64,000 nucleotides of DNA from an uncultured Gammaproteobacteria bacterium. Its GTDB lineage: Bacteria; Pseudomonadota; Gammaproteobacteria; Pseudomonadales; Pseudohongiellaceae. The position numbers and the translations under genes are program-made. Positions 17,040 to 26,068 of the stretch are shown one piece after another. The stretch covers positions 1 through 64,000 of the forward strand of contig CAINTJ010000029.1 of the NCBI GenBank assembly GCA_903853385.1, in the 5' to 3' direction. The notes beneath the pieces are model-generated. The model had not been told where the DNA came from. It saw only the letters and a list, made by a program, of their open reading frames with translations, and made no database searches. Position 1 is the first letter of the stretch; each line of letters opens with the position of its first letter.

Positions 17040-17125
17040 TTGGCGTTATGGGGATCAAATTTCATCAAATTTGTTACCGCGCGCCATCTCCCCGCTCACT
17101 TTTCCATCGACTTGCTGACTTTTAG

Positions 17126-17965
17126 ATGAGCCTGACCGATCAAGCAGCACCGCCAGTGGTAGCCGTCCCCGAATCAAGGGAGCGTGAAACCCTGAGTCTG
17201 TTATTGCGCAACCGGGGGATGCAGGTGGTAGAAGTGCCGTTGGTGGCGATCCTGGATGCACCGGATCCCCAGCCAGTTATAGCGTGGATAAAGCGTTTTA
17301 TTGTTCATCCTCCTTTCTTGCTGGTGCTGCTTACTGGTGAAGGCTTGCGGCGATTGCTTGCAGTAGCTGACAGGGCAGGACTCAGGCAGCCATTTGTAGA
17401 AAAGCTAAGTCAGGTGCAAACCCTGTGCAGGGGACCCAAGCCCGAAAAGGCATTACAGGAACTGGGTTTAAAGCCCAGTTTCCGAACCTCTGTGGCCACC
17501 AGTGTTGGTGTATTGGCTGAGACACAAACGCTGGATTTGGTGGGTAAAAAAGTTGCCTTGCAACTCTATGGTGAGGAGCCCAACCCAGGGTTGGTTAATG
17601 GGTTGCTGGGGAGGGGAGCGATTCTTGATGCTGTGGCGCCCTATGTGTACGCCAGTCAGGCGGACGAAGCCAAGGTTGTCGCTTTCATAAAAGTTTTGGC
17701 GGCAGGGCAAATTGATGTTTTGGCTTTCACCTCACAATCGCAGATCAAGCGCTTGCTGGCGGTGGCAAACACGCAGGGGTTGCAATCCGAACTTGCCGCC
17801 GGGCTGCGAAGCACGGTACTTGCTGCGGTTGGGCCCGTGGTCAAAGCCGAGCTGGAGCAGGCAGGGTACCCAGTATCCATCATGCCGGAACGACTTTTTT
17901 TCATGAAGCCCCTGGTCGCTGCGATTGTCAGGTATTTGGGTCTTGAGCAAGAGGTAATATCTTGA
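17126..17965 (+). CDS. Uroporphyrinogen-III synthase family protein (HemD-like)
   Basis: A 279-residue protein with the two-lobed HEM4 fold: an opening AVPESRERETLSLLLRNRG, and later CRGPKPEKALQELGL and DVLAFTSQSQIKRLL. Uroporphyrinogen-III synthase closes hydroxymethylbilane to uroporphyrinogen III in haem and cobalamin synthesis. It is not next to hemC or hemX, so it may be a second copy or a stand-alone paralogue; catalytic residues in this family are poorly conserved and cannot settle it. Its stop overlaps the TTG start of the cyclophilin gene. Confidence 0.75.
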   Translation: MSLTDQAAPPVVAVPESRERETLSLLLRNRGMQVVEVPLVAILDAPDPQPVIAWIKRFIVHPPFLLVLLTGEGLRRLLAVADRAGLRQPFVEKLSQVQTLCRGPKPEKALQELGLKPSFRTSVATSVGVLAETQTLDLVGKKVALQLYGEEPNPGLVNGLLGRGAILDAVAPYVYASQADEAKVVAFIKVLAAGQIDVLAFTSQSQIKRLLAVANTQGLQSELAAGLRSTVLAAVGPVVKAELEQAGYPVSIMPERLFFMKPLVAAIVRYLGLEQEVIS

Positions 17966-18576
17966 AAATTAAATTGGGCTTGATGATTTCGTGGTGGCTG
18001 CTGACCTGGGGCAGTATGGCCCATGCCCAAAATCAGGATGAACTGGTCGCGGTTATCAATACCGTGCGAGGCAGCATGGAATTCGTGTTGCGGACTGATG
18101 TTGCGCCACTGACCGTGAGTAATTTCGTTAATCTGGCCAGCCGGGGCTTTTATGACGGACTTAATTTTCATCGTGTGGAAGCCAATTTCATGGCGCAAGG
18201 CGGCGATCCGGCTGGTAATGGTTCCGGCGGCCCAGGCTATGAGTTCAAGGATGAAATTGCCTTACGGATGAACCAGGAGGGAATTCTGGCGATGGCGAAT
18301 GCTGGTCCAGGTACCAATGGCAGCCAATTCTTCATTACCCACCAGGCAGCACCGCACCTGAACGGGGCCCATACTGTGTTTGGGTTGATTCGTGCGGGCA
18401 AGCAGGTCATCAAACAGATCAAGATTGGCGATGTGATCACCAGCATCACCATTGAAGGCAGCGTGGGCCCTTTGCTGGAAGCGCATCGTCAGCAACTGGA
18501 GCAATGGAACAAGGTGCTGGATGAACGATTCCCCCAGCTGCGACCTTCACCACTGCCGGTTACTTCGGGGAATTGA
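17962..18576 (+). CDS. Periplasmic cyclophilin-type peptidyl-prolyl isomerase
   Basis: A 204-residue cis-trans prolyl isomerase with a signal peptide (MKIKLGLMISWWLLTWGSMAHA). Family segments FHRVEANFMAQGGDP, GPGTNGSQFFITHQAAPHLNG and HTVFGLI are present, including the catalytic FHR arginine. The start is TTG, overlapping the previous stop as TTGA with AGAGG upstream, which suggests coupling to the HemD-like gene. The end overlaps the convergent yciB gene by 17 bp. Confidence 0.92.
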   Translation: MKIKLGLMISWWLLTWGSMAHAQNQDELVAVINTVRGSMEFVLRTDVAPLTVSNFVNLASRGFYDGLNFHRVEANFMAQGGDPAGNGSGGPGYEFKDEIALRMNQEGILAMANAGPGTNGSQFFITHQAAPHLNGAHTVFGLIRAGKQVIKQIKIGDVITSITIEGSVGPLLEAHRQQLEQWNKVLDERFPQLRPSPLPVTSGN

Positions 18577-19171
18577 TCTCCGGTTTTTCCTGGTCGTTAC
18601 CAGGATCGGAATTCATGTAGGGATAGATGTAGGCGATTTGCGCGATGCTGGCCAGCAGCAACAGGCCCAGGCTGCCAAAAACCTTGAAATCAACCCAGTA
18701 GGCCGGGAAGGTGAAAGCCACAAACAAATTGGCACTGCCTACAATGAAAAACACCAAGGCCCAAGCCTGATTCAGTTTTTTCCAGCGGGCATTGGGCATA
18801 GTTACCAGTTGGCCAAACATGGTTTTGGCCATGTTGTCGGTACTGAAATACTCACTGCCCAGAAAGGCTATCGCCATGATCCAGTTCACGGCTGGAGCTT
18901 TCCACTTGAGGATGGCTTCGGAACGCAAAAACAAGGTCAGACTGCCAAACAGCAGTACTGCTCCCACGACCAGCCATTGCATTTTGCTAAGGCGTTTTTC
19001 CTTGATAAGCAGTGCGCCGTAAACCAGTACGGTTCCCAGCATCAGCACTGCGGTGGCGCTGTAGATGCCACCAAAGGTAAATGTAAAACCGGCAACATTG
19101 ATTACGCGCTCTGCCAGCTTGTAGGTAAGCAGGAAGAACAGTAGTGGAATGTATTCAAGGAATGCTTTCAT
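18560..19171 (-). CDS. yciB: Inner-membrane septation protein A family
   Basis: A 203-residue integral membrane protein of the YciB/IspZ family with about five to six helices. Diagnostic segments are MKAFLEYIPLLFFLLTYK at the start and LNQAWALVFFIVGSANLFVA near the middle. The family affects cell length and envelope maintenance; mechanism unknown. ATG at 19171 is preferred to the TTG one codon earlier. It is divergent from yciO, with about 110 bp between them. Confidence 0.93.
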   Translation of the reverse strand: MKAFLEYIPLLFFLLTYKLAERVINVAGFTFTFGGIYSATAVLMLGTVLVYGALLIKEKRLSKMQWLVVGAVLLFGSLTLFLRSEAILKWKAPAVNWIMAIAFLGSEYFSTDNMAKTMFGQLVTMPNARWKKLNQAWALVFFIVGSANLFVAFTFPAYWVDFKVFGSLGLLLLASIAQIAYIYPYMNSDPGNDQEKPEINSPK

Positions 19172-19284
19172 CAAATAGATACAAGTGAAGAGGGTGTACG
19201 ATGGTAGCCAATTTCGTTGAAAAGGTCTGCAAGCTGTGATGATCAGAATATGGTAGCGTTTTCATTTTGCCAGCAGGAAATGTC

Positions 19285-19905
19285 ATGGCTCAGGTGCTAG
19301 TTATTCATCCGGTCAACCCGCAACACCGCCTGATCAAGCTGGCAGTGGATTGCATCAAGGCGGGGGGAGTAGTGGTCTATCCGACTGACTCAGCTTATGC
19401 TTTGGGCTGTGCAGTCGGCAACAAGGCCGGTATGGAAAGGATCTCCCGCATCAGGCAGATCGACAACAAGCATAATTTTACCCTGGTGTGCCGTGATCTG
19501 TCGGAAATCGCCACTTATGCCAAGGTCGACAACAGTTGCTATCGACTGCTCAAGGCCCACACGCCCGCCCCCTACACCTTCATCCTCAAGGCGACTTCCG
19601 AGGTGCCAAGGCTCTTGCAGCATCCCAAACGCAAAACCATTGGCATCAGGGTGCCGGATCACCCGGTAGTGATAGCATTACTCAGGGAGCTGGACGGTCC
19701 GCTACTGAGCAGCAGTTTGTTGATGCCGGGTGAAACCGAGCCGCTTTTTGATGTTGAAGAAATTTCGAGAAGATTGATGCATTCTATTGATATATTTATA
19801 GATTCTGGTTTTTGTGGAATGGCAACCACAACTGTAGTCAATTTGGAGGAAGGCAGGCCGCAGATACTCAGAGAAGGAAAGGGCGATCCTGCGCCTTTTC
19901 TTTGA
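19285..19905 (+). CDS. yciO: YciO/Sua5 family threonylcarbamoyl-AMP synthase-like protein
   Basis: A 206-residue member of the YrdC/Sua5 fold, the same length as E. coli YciO. Signature residues KAGGVVVYPTDSAYALGC and KHNFTLVCRDLSE are visible. YrdC makes threonylcarbamoyl-AMP for tRNA t6A; YciO is a paralogue with an uncertain physiological role. The ATG at 19285 has AGGA 6 nt upstream; a TTG at 19267 is unlikely. The position beside yciB, trpS and scpAB matches pseudomonads. Confidence 0.9.
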   Translation: MAQVLVIHPVNPQHRLIKLAVDCIKAGGVVVYPTDSAYALGCAVGNKAGMERISRIRQIDNKHNFTLVCRDLSEIATYAKVDNSCYRLLKAHTPAPYTFILKATSEVPRLLQHPKRKTIGIRVPDHPVVIALLRELDGPLLSSSLLMPGETEPLFDVEEISRRLMHSIDIFIDSGFCGMATTTVVNLEEGRPQILREGKGDPAPFL

Positions 19906-19947
19906 AATACCAGTACTTATCAATGCCAAAGCCTTGGCTAAAATCGT

Positions 19948-19953
19948 TATAAT
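19948..19953 (+). promoter_or_regulatory. TATAAT -10 element upstream of trpS
   Basis: A perfect TATAAT about 92 nt before the trpS start, in the 140-bp gap after yciO. The -35 match at the expected spacing is weak (GCCAAA), so assignment is tentative. Confidence 0.35.
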
Positions 19954-20045
19954 CAACCTTAATTTAGCGGCAGGCTGGATCTCTGCAATGCCTGTCCGCT
20001 CCTTTTAAAAAAACAAGAATCCGCTTGATGCAGTAAGCCTGGGAG

Positions 20046-21266
20046 ATGAGCTTGAGTTCGATTGATTCACAGCGGCGCGTGTTATCCGGCATGCGCCCCA
20101 CCGGACGTTTGCATCTGGGGCATCTGTACGGGGTAATCCACAACTGGGTCAAACTCCAGCACGAGTATGAATGCTACTTCTTCGTCGCCGACTGGCATGC
20201 GCTAACCACCCACTATGAAAATCCCCACGGCATTGAAGCCAGTATCTGGGACATGGTGGTCGACTGGCTGGCAGCCGGAGTTTCGCCGAGCGCAGCCACC
20301 TTGTTTGTGCAGTCAAAGGTGCCTGAGCATGCTGAATTGCATTTGCTGCTGTCGATGATGACGCCTCTGGGTTGGCTGGAGCGCGTTCCCAGCTACAAGG
20401 ATGTCCAGGAAAACCTGCATGGCAAGGACTTGAATACCTATGGTTTTCTCGGCTACCCCTTGTTGCAAAGTGCCGACATCCTGATCTACCGGGCTGGTCA
20501 TGTGCCGGTGGGTGCAGATCAAGTTGCACATGTGGAACTCACTCGTGAAATTGCCCGCCGCTTCAACCATCTTTATGGCAAGGAAGCCGATTTTGAGGAG
20601 ACTGCGCGAGCTGCAGTGGCCAAGATGGGAAAAAAGATGGGCAAAATTTATGACGATTTGCGTCGAAAATACCAGGAGCAAGGGGATCATGAAGCCCTGC
20701 TCAGAGCCCAGGCGCTATTGAGGGAGCAGCAGAACATCACACTGGGCGACCGGGAACGCTTGTTCGGTTATCTGGAAGGCGGTGGCAAAATCATTCTGCC
20801 TGAACCTGCAGCAAAATTGACCGAGGCAGCCAAAATGCCGGGGCTTGATGGTCGCAAGATGTCAAAATCCTACGACAACGTGATCACTTTGCGTGATACC
20901 AGTGATGATGTCAGCAAAAAGATCCGTACCATGCCAACCGATCCTGCCCGCGTACGCAAGACCGATCCGGGCAATCCTGAAAAATGCCCGGTCTGGCAGC
21001 TGCATGAGATTTTTTCGACTCAGGAAACCCGCGACTTCGTACAGAAAGGGTGCAGGAGCGCAGGTATTGGTTGTCTGGACTGCAAGAAACCGGTGATTGA
21101 CAGCATAGTCGCAGAGCTGGCTCCTATTCGTGAGAGGGCCGCGCAGTACGAGTCCAGCCCAGACCTGGTGAAATCAATCATTCTGGAGGGTTCGGAAAAA
21201 GCTCGTGATACTGCACGCGATACCTTGCAGGATGTACGGCAGGCAATGGGTCTCAATTACCGCTAG
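20046..21266 (+). CDS. trpS: Tryptophanyl-tRNA synthetase
   Basis: A 406-residue class I synthetase that charges tRNA-Trp. The HIGH motif appears as LHLGH (RPTGRLHLGHLYG) and the KMSKS motif is exact (LDGRKMSKSYDN). It is about 70 residues longer than E. coli TrpS, because of an inserted helical region (about 180-245), a form found in Pseudomonas and Xanthomonas relatives. scpA follows within 30 bp. Confidence 0.96.
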   Translation: MSLSSIDSQRRVLSGMRPTGRLHLGHLYGVIHNWVKLQHEYECYFFVADWHALTTHYENPHGIEASIWDMVVDWLAAGVSPSAATLFVQSKVPEHAELHLLLSMMTPLGWLERVPSYKDVQENLHGKDLNTYGFLGYPLLQSADILIYRAGHVPVGADQVAHVELTREIARRFNHLYGKEADFEETARAAVAKMGKKMGKIYDDLRRKYQEQGDHEALLRAQALLREQQNITLGDRERLFGYLEGGGKIILPEPAAKLTEAAKMPGLDGRKMSKSYDNVITLRDTSDDVSKKIRTMPTDPARVRKTDPGNPEKCPVWQLHEIFSTQETRDFVQKGCRSAGIGCLDCKKPVIDSIVAELAPIRERAAQYESSPDLVKSIILEGSEKARDTARDTLQDVRQAMGLNYR

Positions 21267-21293
21267 CTGCACATGAGCCCACAGGAACAACAG

Positions 21294-22163
21294 ATGACCG
21301 AACCAGCGACAACCACTGAAGCCCTTGAAGCAGATGCTCCTTTGAGCCTGTTGGCGCGCGCGCGTCAGGAACCGGGCGTACAACAGGGTGAGTTGCCGTT
21401 TGCTTTTGTGGCCGGCAAGGCTATGACGGATTTGCCCAGGGATTTATACATTCCGCCGGATGCCCTGGAAGTATTTCTGGAAGCCTTTGAAGGGCCACTT
21501 GATCTGTTGCTGTATCTGATCAAACGCCAGAATGTCGATATCCTCGAGATCAATGTTGCTGAAATCACCGCGCAATACATTTCCTATGTCGATTTGATGG
21601 AAGCTTCACAATTCGAACTCGCGGCCGAGTATCTGGTAATGGCAGCGATGCTGGCTGAAATCAAATCCCGCATGCTGTTGCCAAGATCGCAAGATGAGGA
21701 AGAAGACGAAGAAGATCCGCGCGCCCAATTGATTCGTCGGTTGCAGGAATATGAACGCTATCGCGAAGTGGCAGAACGAGTGGATGCCTTGCCTCGCCTG
21801 TATCGTGATCTGTATCAGGCGTCGGCGCAGAGTCCTGAGCTCGAGCGCACCCTGCCCAGGCCGGAAGTGGATCTGCAGGATGTGCTGCTGGCTTTTGCCG
21901 AAGTGTTGCGACGGGCTGATCTCAATGAAAGTCATCATATCCAGCGGCAAAGTCTGTCAACGCGTGAACGTATGTCGCAGATACTGTTGCGGGTCTCTGC
22001 CGAGCATTTCACCCCCATGCTGTCATTGCTGATGAAAGATGAAGGCAGACTGGGAGTGGTGGTAACCTTTCTCGCCATCATGGAACTGATCAAGGAATCA
22101 TTGGTGGAACTCGTACAGAATGAACCTTTTGGCCCCATTCATATCAAGGCACGTGCAGCATGA
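21294..22163 (+). CDS. scpA: Segregation and condensation protein A
   Basis: A 289-residue kleisin that bridges SMC heads in chromosome condensation. The core FEGPLDLLLYLIKRQNVDI and AAEYLVMAAMLAEIKSRMLLP segments are diagnostic. The first about 55 residues are an extra variable extension. ATG at 21294 has AGGA 7 nt upstream; the ATG at 21273 lacks one. It overlaps scpB by 4 bp. Confidence 0.95.
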   Translation: MTEPATTTEALEADAPLSLLARARQEPGVQQGELPFAFVAGKAMTDLPRDLYIPPDALEVFLEAFEGPLDLLLYLIKRQNVDILEINVAEITAQYISYVDLMEASQFELAAEYLVMAAMLAEIKSRMLLPRSQDEEEDEEDPRAQLIRRLQEYERYREVAERVDALPRLYRDLYQASAQSPELERTLPRPEVDLQDVLLAFAEVLRRADLNESHHIQRQSLSTRERMSQILLRVSAEHFTPMLSLLMKDEGRLGVVVTFLAIMELIKESLVELVQNEPFGPIHIKARAA

Positions 22164-22912
22164 TTGAAACTCCCAAATTGCAGCGAATAATTGAAGGTGC
22201 ACTGCTTGCCGCGGGCAAGCCATTGCCCTTGGAAAAAATGGAAGAGCTGTTTGCGGAAGGCGACAAGCCGGAACGGAGCCAGCTGGAAGAGGCATTACAG
22301 GCTTTGGGTGAGGCTTGTGCCGACCGCGGCTTCGAATTGAAAAAAGTGTCGTCCGGCTACCGGTTTCAGGTACGCCAGGAGTTCAGTGAATGGGTGAGCC
22401 GGTTATGGGAAGAAAAACCCCAGCGCTATTCACGCGCCGTGCTGGAAACCTTGTCGATTATTGCCTACCGCCAGCCCATTACGCGTGGCGATATTGAAAA
22501 GATTCGTGGCGTGGCTGTCAGTACCCAGATTGTGCAGACCCTGCTCGAGCACGAATGGGTGCGCGTGGTTGGCTATCGCGACGTGCCAGGCCGTCCCGCA
22601 ATGTATGCCACCACCAAGCAGTTTCTCGATTATTTCAATCTGGCCAGTCTGGAAGAATTGCCGGCTTTGGCGGAAATACGCGATCTGGAATCCATCAACC
22701 GTGAACTGTCACTGGATGACACCAAGCCGCTTGGGCGCATCATTGAATTCCTCGAGCCCGATTCCACTGCCGAAGATGCTGCAGTAGATGAAGAAGAGGC
22801 CGCAGCTGCAGCCATTGGCACCCGCCCCATGAGTGAAATTCTCAGCATGGTTGACAGCCAGCTGGGTATCAAACCCGAACCAGATCCAGACGACTCAACA
22901 GTTTCCGAGTGA
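22160..22912 (+). CDS. scpB: Segregation and condensation protein B
   Basis: A 250-residue winged-helix partner of ScpA. The second winged helix (ETLSIIAYRQPITRGDIEKIRGV, residues about 95-118) is the family hallmark. An acidic, alanine-rich tail (about 200-245) is disordered in appearance. Coupled to scpA by an ATGA overlap. Confidence 0.95.
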   Translation: MIETPKLQRIIEGALLAAGKPLPLEKMEELFAEGDKPERSQLEEALQALGEACADRGFELKKVSSGYRFQVRQEFSEWVSRLWEEKPQRYSRAVLETLSIIAYRQPITRGDIEKIRGVAVSTQIVQTLLEHEWVRVVGYRDVPGRPAMYATTKQFLDYFNLASLEELPALAEIRDLESINRELSLDDTKPLGRIIEFLEPDSTAEDAAVDEEEAAAAAIGTRPMSEILSMVDSQLGIKPEPDPDDSTVSE

Positions 22913-22920
22913 CCTTCATG

Positions 22921-22964
22921 CGCTGGTCCGGGTCTTGACCAATTTTGCATGGTCTGGACCGGCG
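22921..22964 (+). other. Hairpin upstream of rluB
   Basis: CGCTGGTCCGGG (22921-22932) can pair along 12 positions, with G-U pairs, with TCTGGACCGGCG (22953-22964) around a 20-nt loop, between scpB and rluB. It is followed by AT-rich sequence but no T-run. It may be a weak terminator or a leader structure. Confidence 0.4.
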
Positions 22965-22995
22965 TCCTAATTAATTAATTTCGTGAGAAATCAAG

Positions 22996-23889
22996 ATGGA
23001 TGAAAAATTGCAGAAAGTATTGGCGCGTGCCGGCTACGGTTCACGCCGCGAGCTGGAAGAATGGATTGCCGCTGGCCGCGTCAAGGTAAACGGGACTGTT
23101 GCCACGCTGGGTGATCGTGTCACCGACAAGGACAAGATCATCGTTGATGGCAAGAAACTGGCGCATCGGGAGCAGGGTCCGCAAACCCATCCGGTACTGA
23201 TGTACAACAAACCGCTCGGTGAAATCTGTACCCGCAATGATCCCGAGGGTCGCCCCACGGTTTTTGATCATCTGCCGCGCCTGGCACATGCACGCTGGGT
23301 AGCCGTAGGCCGTCTCGATATCAACACTACCGGCTTGCTGCTGTTTACCACCGATGGCGAGCTGGCCAACAAACTGATGCATCCATCGATGCAGGTACAG
23401 CGCGAGTATATGGTGCGCGTGATGGGTGAGGTCACCGAAGAAATTCTGTATCGCCTTAAAAACGGGGTTGAACTGGAAGATGGCATGGCCAAATTCGATG
23501 GCATCCGCCACGGCGGTGGCGAAGGTGCCAACCAGTGGTATTACGTGATGCTGCAGGAAGGTCGTAATCGTGAAGTGCGTCGGTTGTGGGAATCACAAGG
23601 TCTGAAGGTCAGTCGTCTCAAACGTGTGCGTTATGGCAATCTGGTGTTGCCCAGTTTTGTGAAGATGGGCAAGTTTGTTGAATTACCCGCCACCGAAACC
23701 AGGGCTTTGTACGCCCAGGCTGGTTTACGCTGGCAGCCGCCCCCGCATACTGCTGAATACAGCGGCCGCTTTGTTGCCAAAAAAAGCGGTGACAAGGCAG
23801 TACCACCTCCGAGAGACAAGCGTCGCAGCAGTGCAGGCACCACCAAGGGCGATGCCAATAGCTGGGGCAAGGGCAGGAGTAAAAGCTAG
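22996..23889 (+). CDS. rluB: 23S rRNA pseudouridine-2605 synthase
   Basis: A 297-residue pseudouridine synthase with an N-terminal S4 RNA-binding domain (KLQKVLARAGYGSRRELEEW) and the RsuA-type catalytic domain. The catalytic aspartate is in GRLDINTTGLLLFTTDG. The basic, low-complexity tail (about 255-297) fits RluB. It is downstream of scpAB as in Pseudomonas and ends 4 bp inside the convergent yciK-like gene. Confidence 0.94.
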   Translation: MDEKLQKVLARAGYGSRRELEEWIAAGRVKVNGTVATLGDRVTDKDKIIVDGKKLAHREQGPQTHPVLMYNKPLGEICTRNDPEGRPTVFDHLPRLAHARWVAVGRLDINTTGLLLFTTDGELANKLMHPSMQVQREYMVRVMGEVTEEILYRLKNGVELEDGMAKFDGIRHGGGEGANQWYYVMLQEGRNREVRRLWESQGLKVSRLKRVRYGNLVLPSFVKMGKFVELPATETRALYAQAGLRWQPPPHTAEYSGRFVAKKSGDKAVPPPRDKRRSSAGTTKGDANSWGKGRSKS

Positions 23890-24632
23890 GCTTGCTGTGA
23901 AGAGAATTGACGGCCGTTTTCTGTGCGGCTGTCATCGCCCATCAGGTAAAGATAAGGAGCCATCAACATTTCAGGTCTGGGGCGCAGCGCCGGATCTTCT
24001 GACGGAAACGCGACGCGCCGCAGTGCTGTTGCACACGGCCCTGGGTTGAGAGAGTTGACGCGGATGTTGCTGGTGCTATGCAACTCGTCATGGAACAGCT
24101 GCATGAGGTTTTCCACGCCATGCTTGGCAATGGCATAAGGTCCCCAGTAGGCCCGTATTTCACGCCCGGCTGTTGACGAGGTGAACACTACCGACGCGCT
24201 GTCAGCGCGACGCAGCAGCGGCAGACAGTGACGAGTCAGCGCATAGCTTGCTGTCAGGTTTACCTTCAACTGCTGTTCCCAGCTTTCCAGTGTCACGTGT
24301 TCAAGTGGCAGTACTTGCGACATGGTGCCGGCGCTATGCAGCAGCCCGTCAAGCAGACCAAATTCGTTGGCAATCGTAGTAGCCACTTCCTGGTAACTAT
24401 TGTCATCAGCTTTCAGCAGATCCAGAACCATTACTGCTGGTTGCTTGCCGCCATGGGCTTCAATTTCGTCGTAGACAGCATTGAGTTTGGCTTCGTTGCG
24501 GCCCAGCAGGATAAGTGTGGCGCCGTGTTGTGCATATGCCAGGGCTGCAGCCCGGCCAAGTCCTGAGCTGGCGCCGGTGACCAGAATGATTTTGTTGGCG
24601 AGAAAATCGGGGGTGGGCCGGTACTCAAACAT
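23886..24632 (-). CDS. yciK: Short-chain dehydrogenase, YciK family
   Basis: A 248-residue SDR oxidoreductase. The NAD(P)-binding glycine motif (VTGASSGLGRAAA), HSAGTM, the catalytic serine (FTSSTAG) and YxxxK (YAIAK) are all present. E. coli YciK is the closest described relative; its substrate is unknown. It is the last gene of the mtaD-ubiG-mupP-yciK run on this strand, the same order as in Pseudomonas. Confidence 0.9.
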   Translation of the reverse strand: MFEYRPTPDFLANKIILVTGASSGLGRAAALAYAQHGATLILLGRNEAKLNAVYDEIEAHGGKQPAVMVLDLLKADDNSYQEVATTIANEFGLLDGLLHSAGTMSQVLPLEHVTLESWEQQLKVNLTASYALTRHCLPLLRRADSASVVFTSSTAGREIRAYWGPYAIAKHGVENLMQLFHDELHSTSNIRVNSLNPGPCATALRRVAFPSEDPALRPRPEMLMAPYLYLMGDDSRTENGRQFSSQQA

Positions 24633-24666
24633 TGGGCATCCTCAATGTGAACAGGGTGGATATTAC

Positions 24667-25338
24667 TCAGCGTGTTACAAGATTCTGCATGCACCAGCTG
24701 ATCAATTCTTGCGGATTATCCACGATCAGTTCGGCTCCCCATTCGGCCAGCGGCGGTTGTTCCGGTAGATAGCCCCAGCTCACGGCAACGCCGGGCATGC
24801 CGGCACGTTGGGCGGCTTCGATATCGCGCGGATGGTCGCCGACATAAATTGCAGATCCCGGTTCCACACCCAGCTGTTGGCATGCACGTACAATACCGGC
24901 CGGATCAGGTTTGCCAACGCCGACATCGTCGGGACATACCAGCGTGCCGGAAGTGGCGAAATTTTCAAATTTGGCCAGCAGCGGTTCACTGAAGCGGCGA
25001 TGCTTGTTGGTCATGATGCCCCAGCTAAGGCCATTTTCGACCAAGGTGGCAATTAACAGATCTATGTCATCGAATAAGGTGGCTTGCGTGATTGCAATCT
25101 GCTCACTGTAAAGCGACAGGAATTCCTGCAATAACCCTGGATAGGCGGGATCTGACAGCGCAATGCCGAAGCCATGCTGAACGATGGCTCCGGCTCCGGC
25201 AGAAACCGATTTGCGTACACTGGCGCCGGAGACTGGTTGTTTGCCGTGCGCAGCCAATTGCAGGTTGAGAATCAGCGTGAAATCCGCTTCAGTATCCAGC
25301 AGAGTGCCATCGAGATCGAAAATAACAGCTTGTAGCAC
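24667..25338 (-). CDS. mupP: HAD phosphatase, probable MurNAc-6-phosphate phosphatase
   Basis: A 223-residue HAD hydrolase with motif I DLDGTLLDTE, motif II TNK (WGIMTNKHRRF) and motif IV GDHPRDIEAAQRAG. Sequence is phosphoglycolate-phosphatase-like, but the location between ubiG and yciK is that of mupP in Pseudomonas, which acts in peptidoglycan recycling before AmgK and MurU. The name therefore rests partly on context; Gph is the alternative. Confidence 0.75.
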   Translation of the reverse strand: MLQAVIFDLDGTLLDTEADFTLILNLQLAAHGKQPVSGASVRKSVSAGAGAIVQHGFGIALSDPAYPGLLQEFLSLYSEQIAITQATLFDDIDLLIATLVENGLSWGIMTNKHRRFSEPLLAKFENFATSGTLVCPDDVGVGKPDPAGIVRACQQLGVEPGSAIYVGDHPRDIEAAQRAGMPGVAVSWGYLPEQPPLAEWGAELIVDNPQELISWCMQNLVTR

Positions 25339-25353
25339 GGTGATTCCTTATAG

Positions 25354-26064
25354 TCAGGTGGCAGCAGAAGTGCGCAGGTGTATCAAATAATTCACATCCA
25401 CATCCTTGCCTAGCTTGTAGGCATGAGTGATCGGGTTGTAAGTCATGCCGGCCAGTTCGCCGAGTTCAAACCCATGCTGCCGGGCCCACTGCATCAATTC
25501 GGATGGCTTGATGAATTTGCGGTAATCGTGGGTGCCGCGCGGCAGCATGCGCAAGATGTATTCGGCACCAACCACCGCCATAAGCCAGGCTTTGGCATTG
25601 CGATTGATGGTGGAAACGAACAAATGTCCTTGTGGTTTCAGCAATTGCTTGCAAGCAGCAATTACCAATGAGGCATCAGGTACATGTTCGAGCATCTCCA
25701 TGCAGGTCACTACATCGAAACTGCCGGCATGGCGGGCGGCAAAATCTTCGGCACTTATCTGCTCATAATTAATCTGCAGACCGCTTTCCAGCAGATGTAA
25801 TTTGGCAACTGCCAGTGGGGCCATCCCCATGTCTATGCCGGTTACCCGGGCACCACGACGTGCCATGGCTTCGCTGAGAATGCCGCCGCCACAACCGATA
25901 TCAAGCACCTGCTTGCCGGCCAAATCCACCTTGCTGTCAATGAAACCAACCCGTAGCGGATTGATATCGTGCAAGGGTTTGAATTCACTGTTGCGATCCC
26001 ACCATCGACTCGCCAGTTTTTCAAACTTGGCAATTTCGGCAGTGTCGATGTTGGAAGTAGTCAT
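25354..26064 (-). CDS. ubiG: Ubiquinone O-methyltransferase
   Basis: A 236-residue SAM-dependent methyltransferase that carries out both O-methylations of ubiquinone synthesis. The SAM site [18 protein letters not shown] and the opening [14 protein letters not shown] are typical of UbiG. The ATG at 26064, 4 bp after the mtaD stop, is preferred to the ATG at 26085 inside mtaD. It precedes mupP by about 15 bp. Confidence 0.95.
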   Translation of the reverse strand: MTTSNIDTAEIAKFEKLASRWWDRNSEFKPLHDINPLRVGFIDSKVDLAGKQVLDIGCGGGILSEAMARRGARVTGIDMGMAPLAVAKLHLLESGLQINYEQISAEDFAARHAGSFDVVTCMEMLEHVPDASLVIAACKQLLKPQGHLFVSTINRNAKAWLMAVVGAEYILRMLPRGTHDYRKFIKPSELMQWARQHGFELGELAGMTYNPITHAYKLGKDVDVNYLIHLRTSAAT

Positions 26065-26068
26065 AATC

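Noticed and set aside
18452-19144. 230-codon plus-strand frame opposite yciB
   Set aside because: Shadow of YciB, whose membrane protein sequence is conserved; no start signal.
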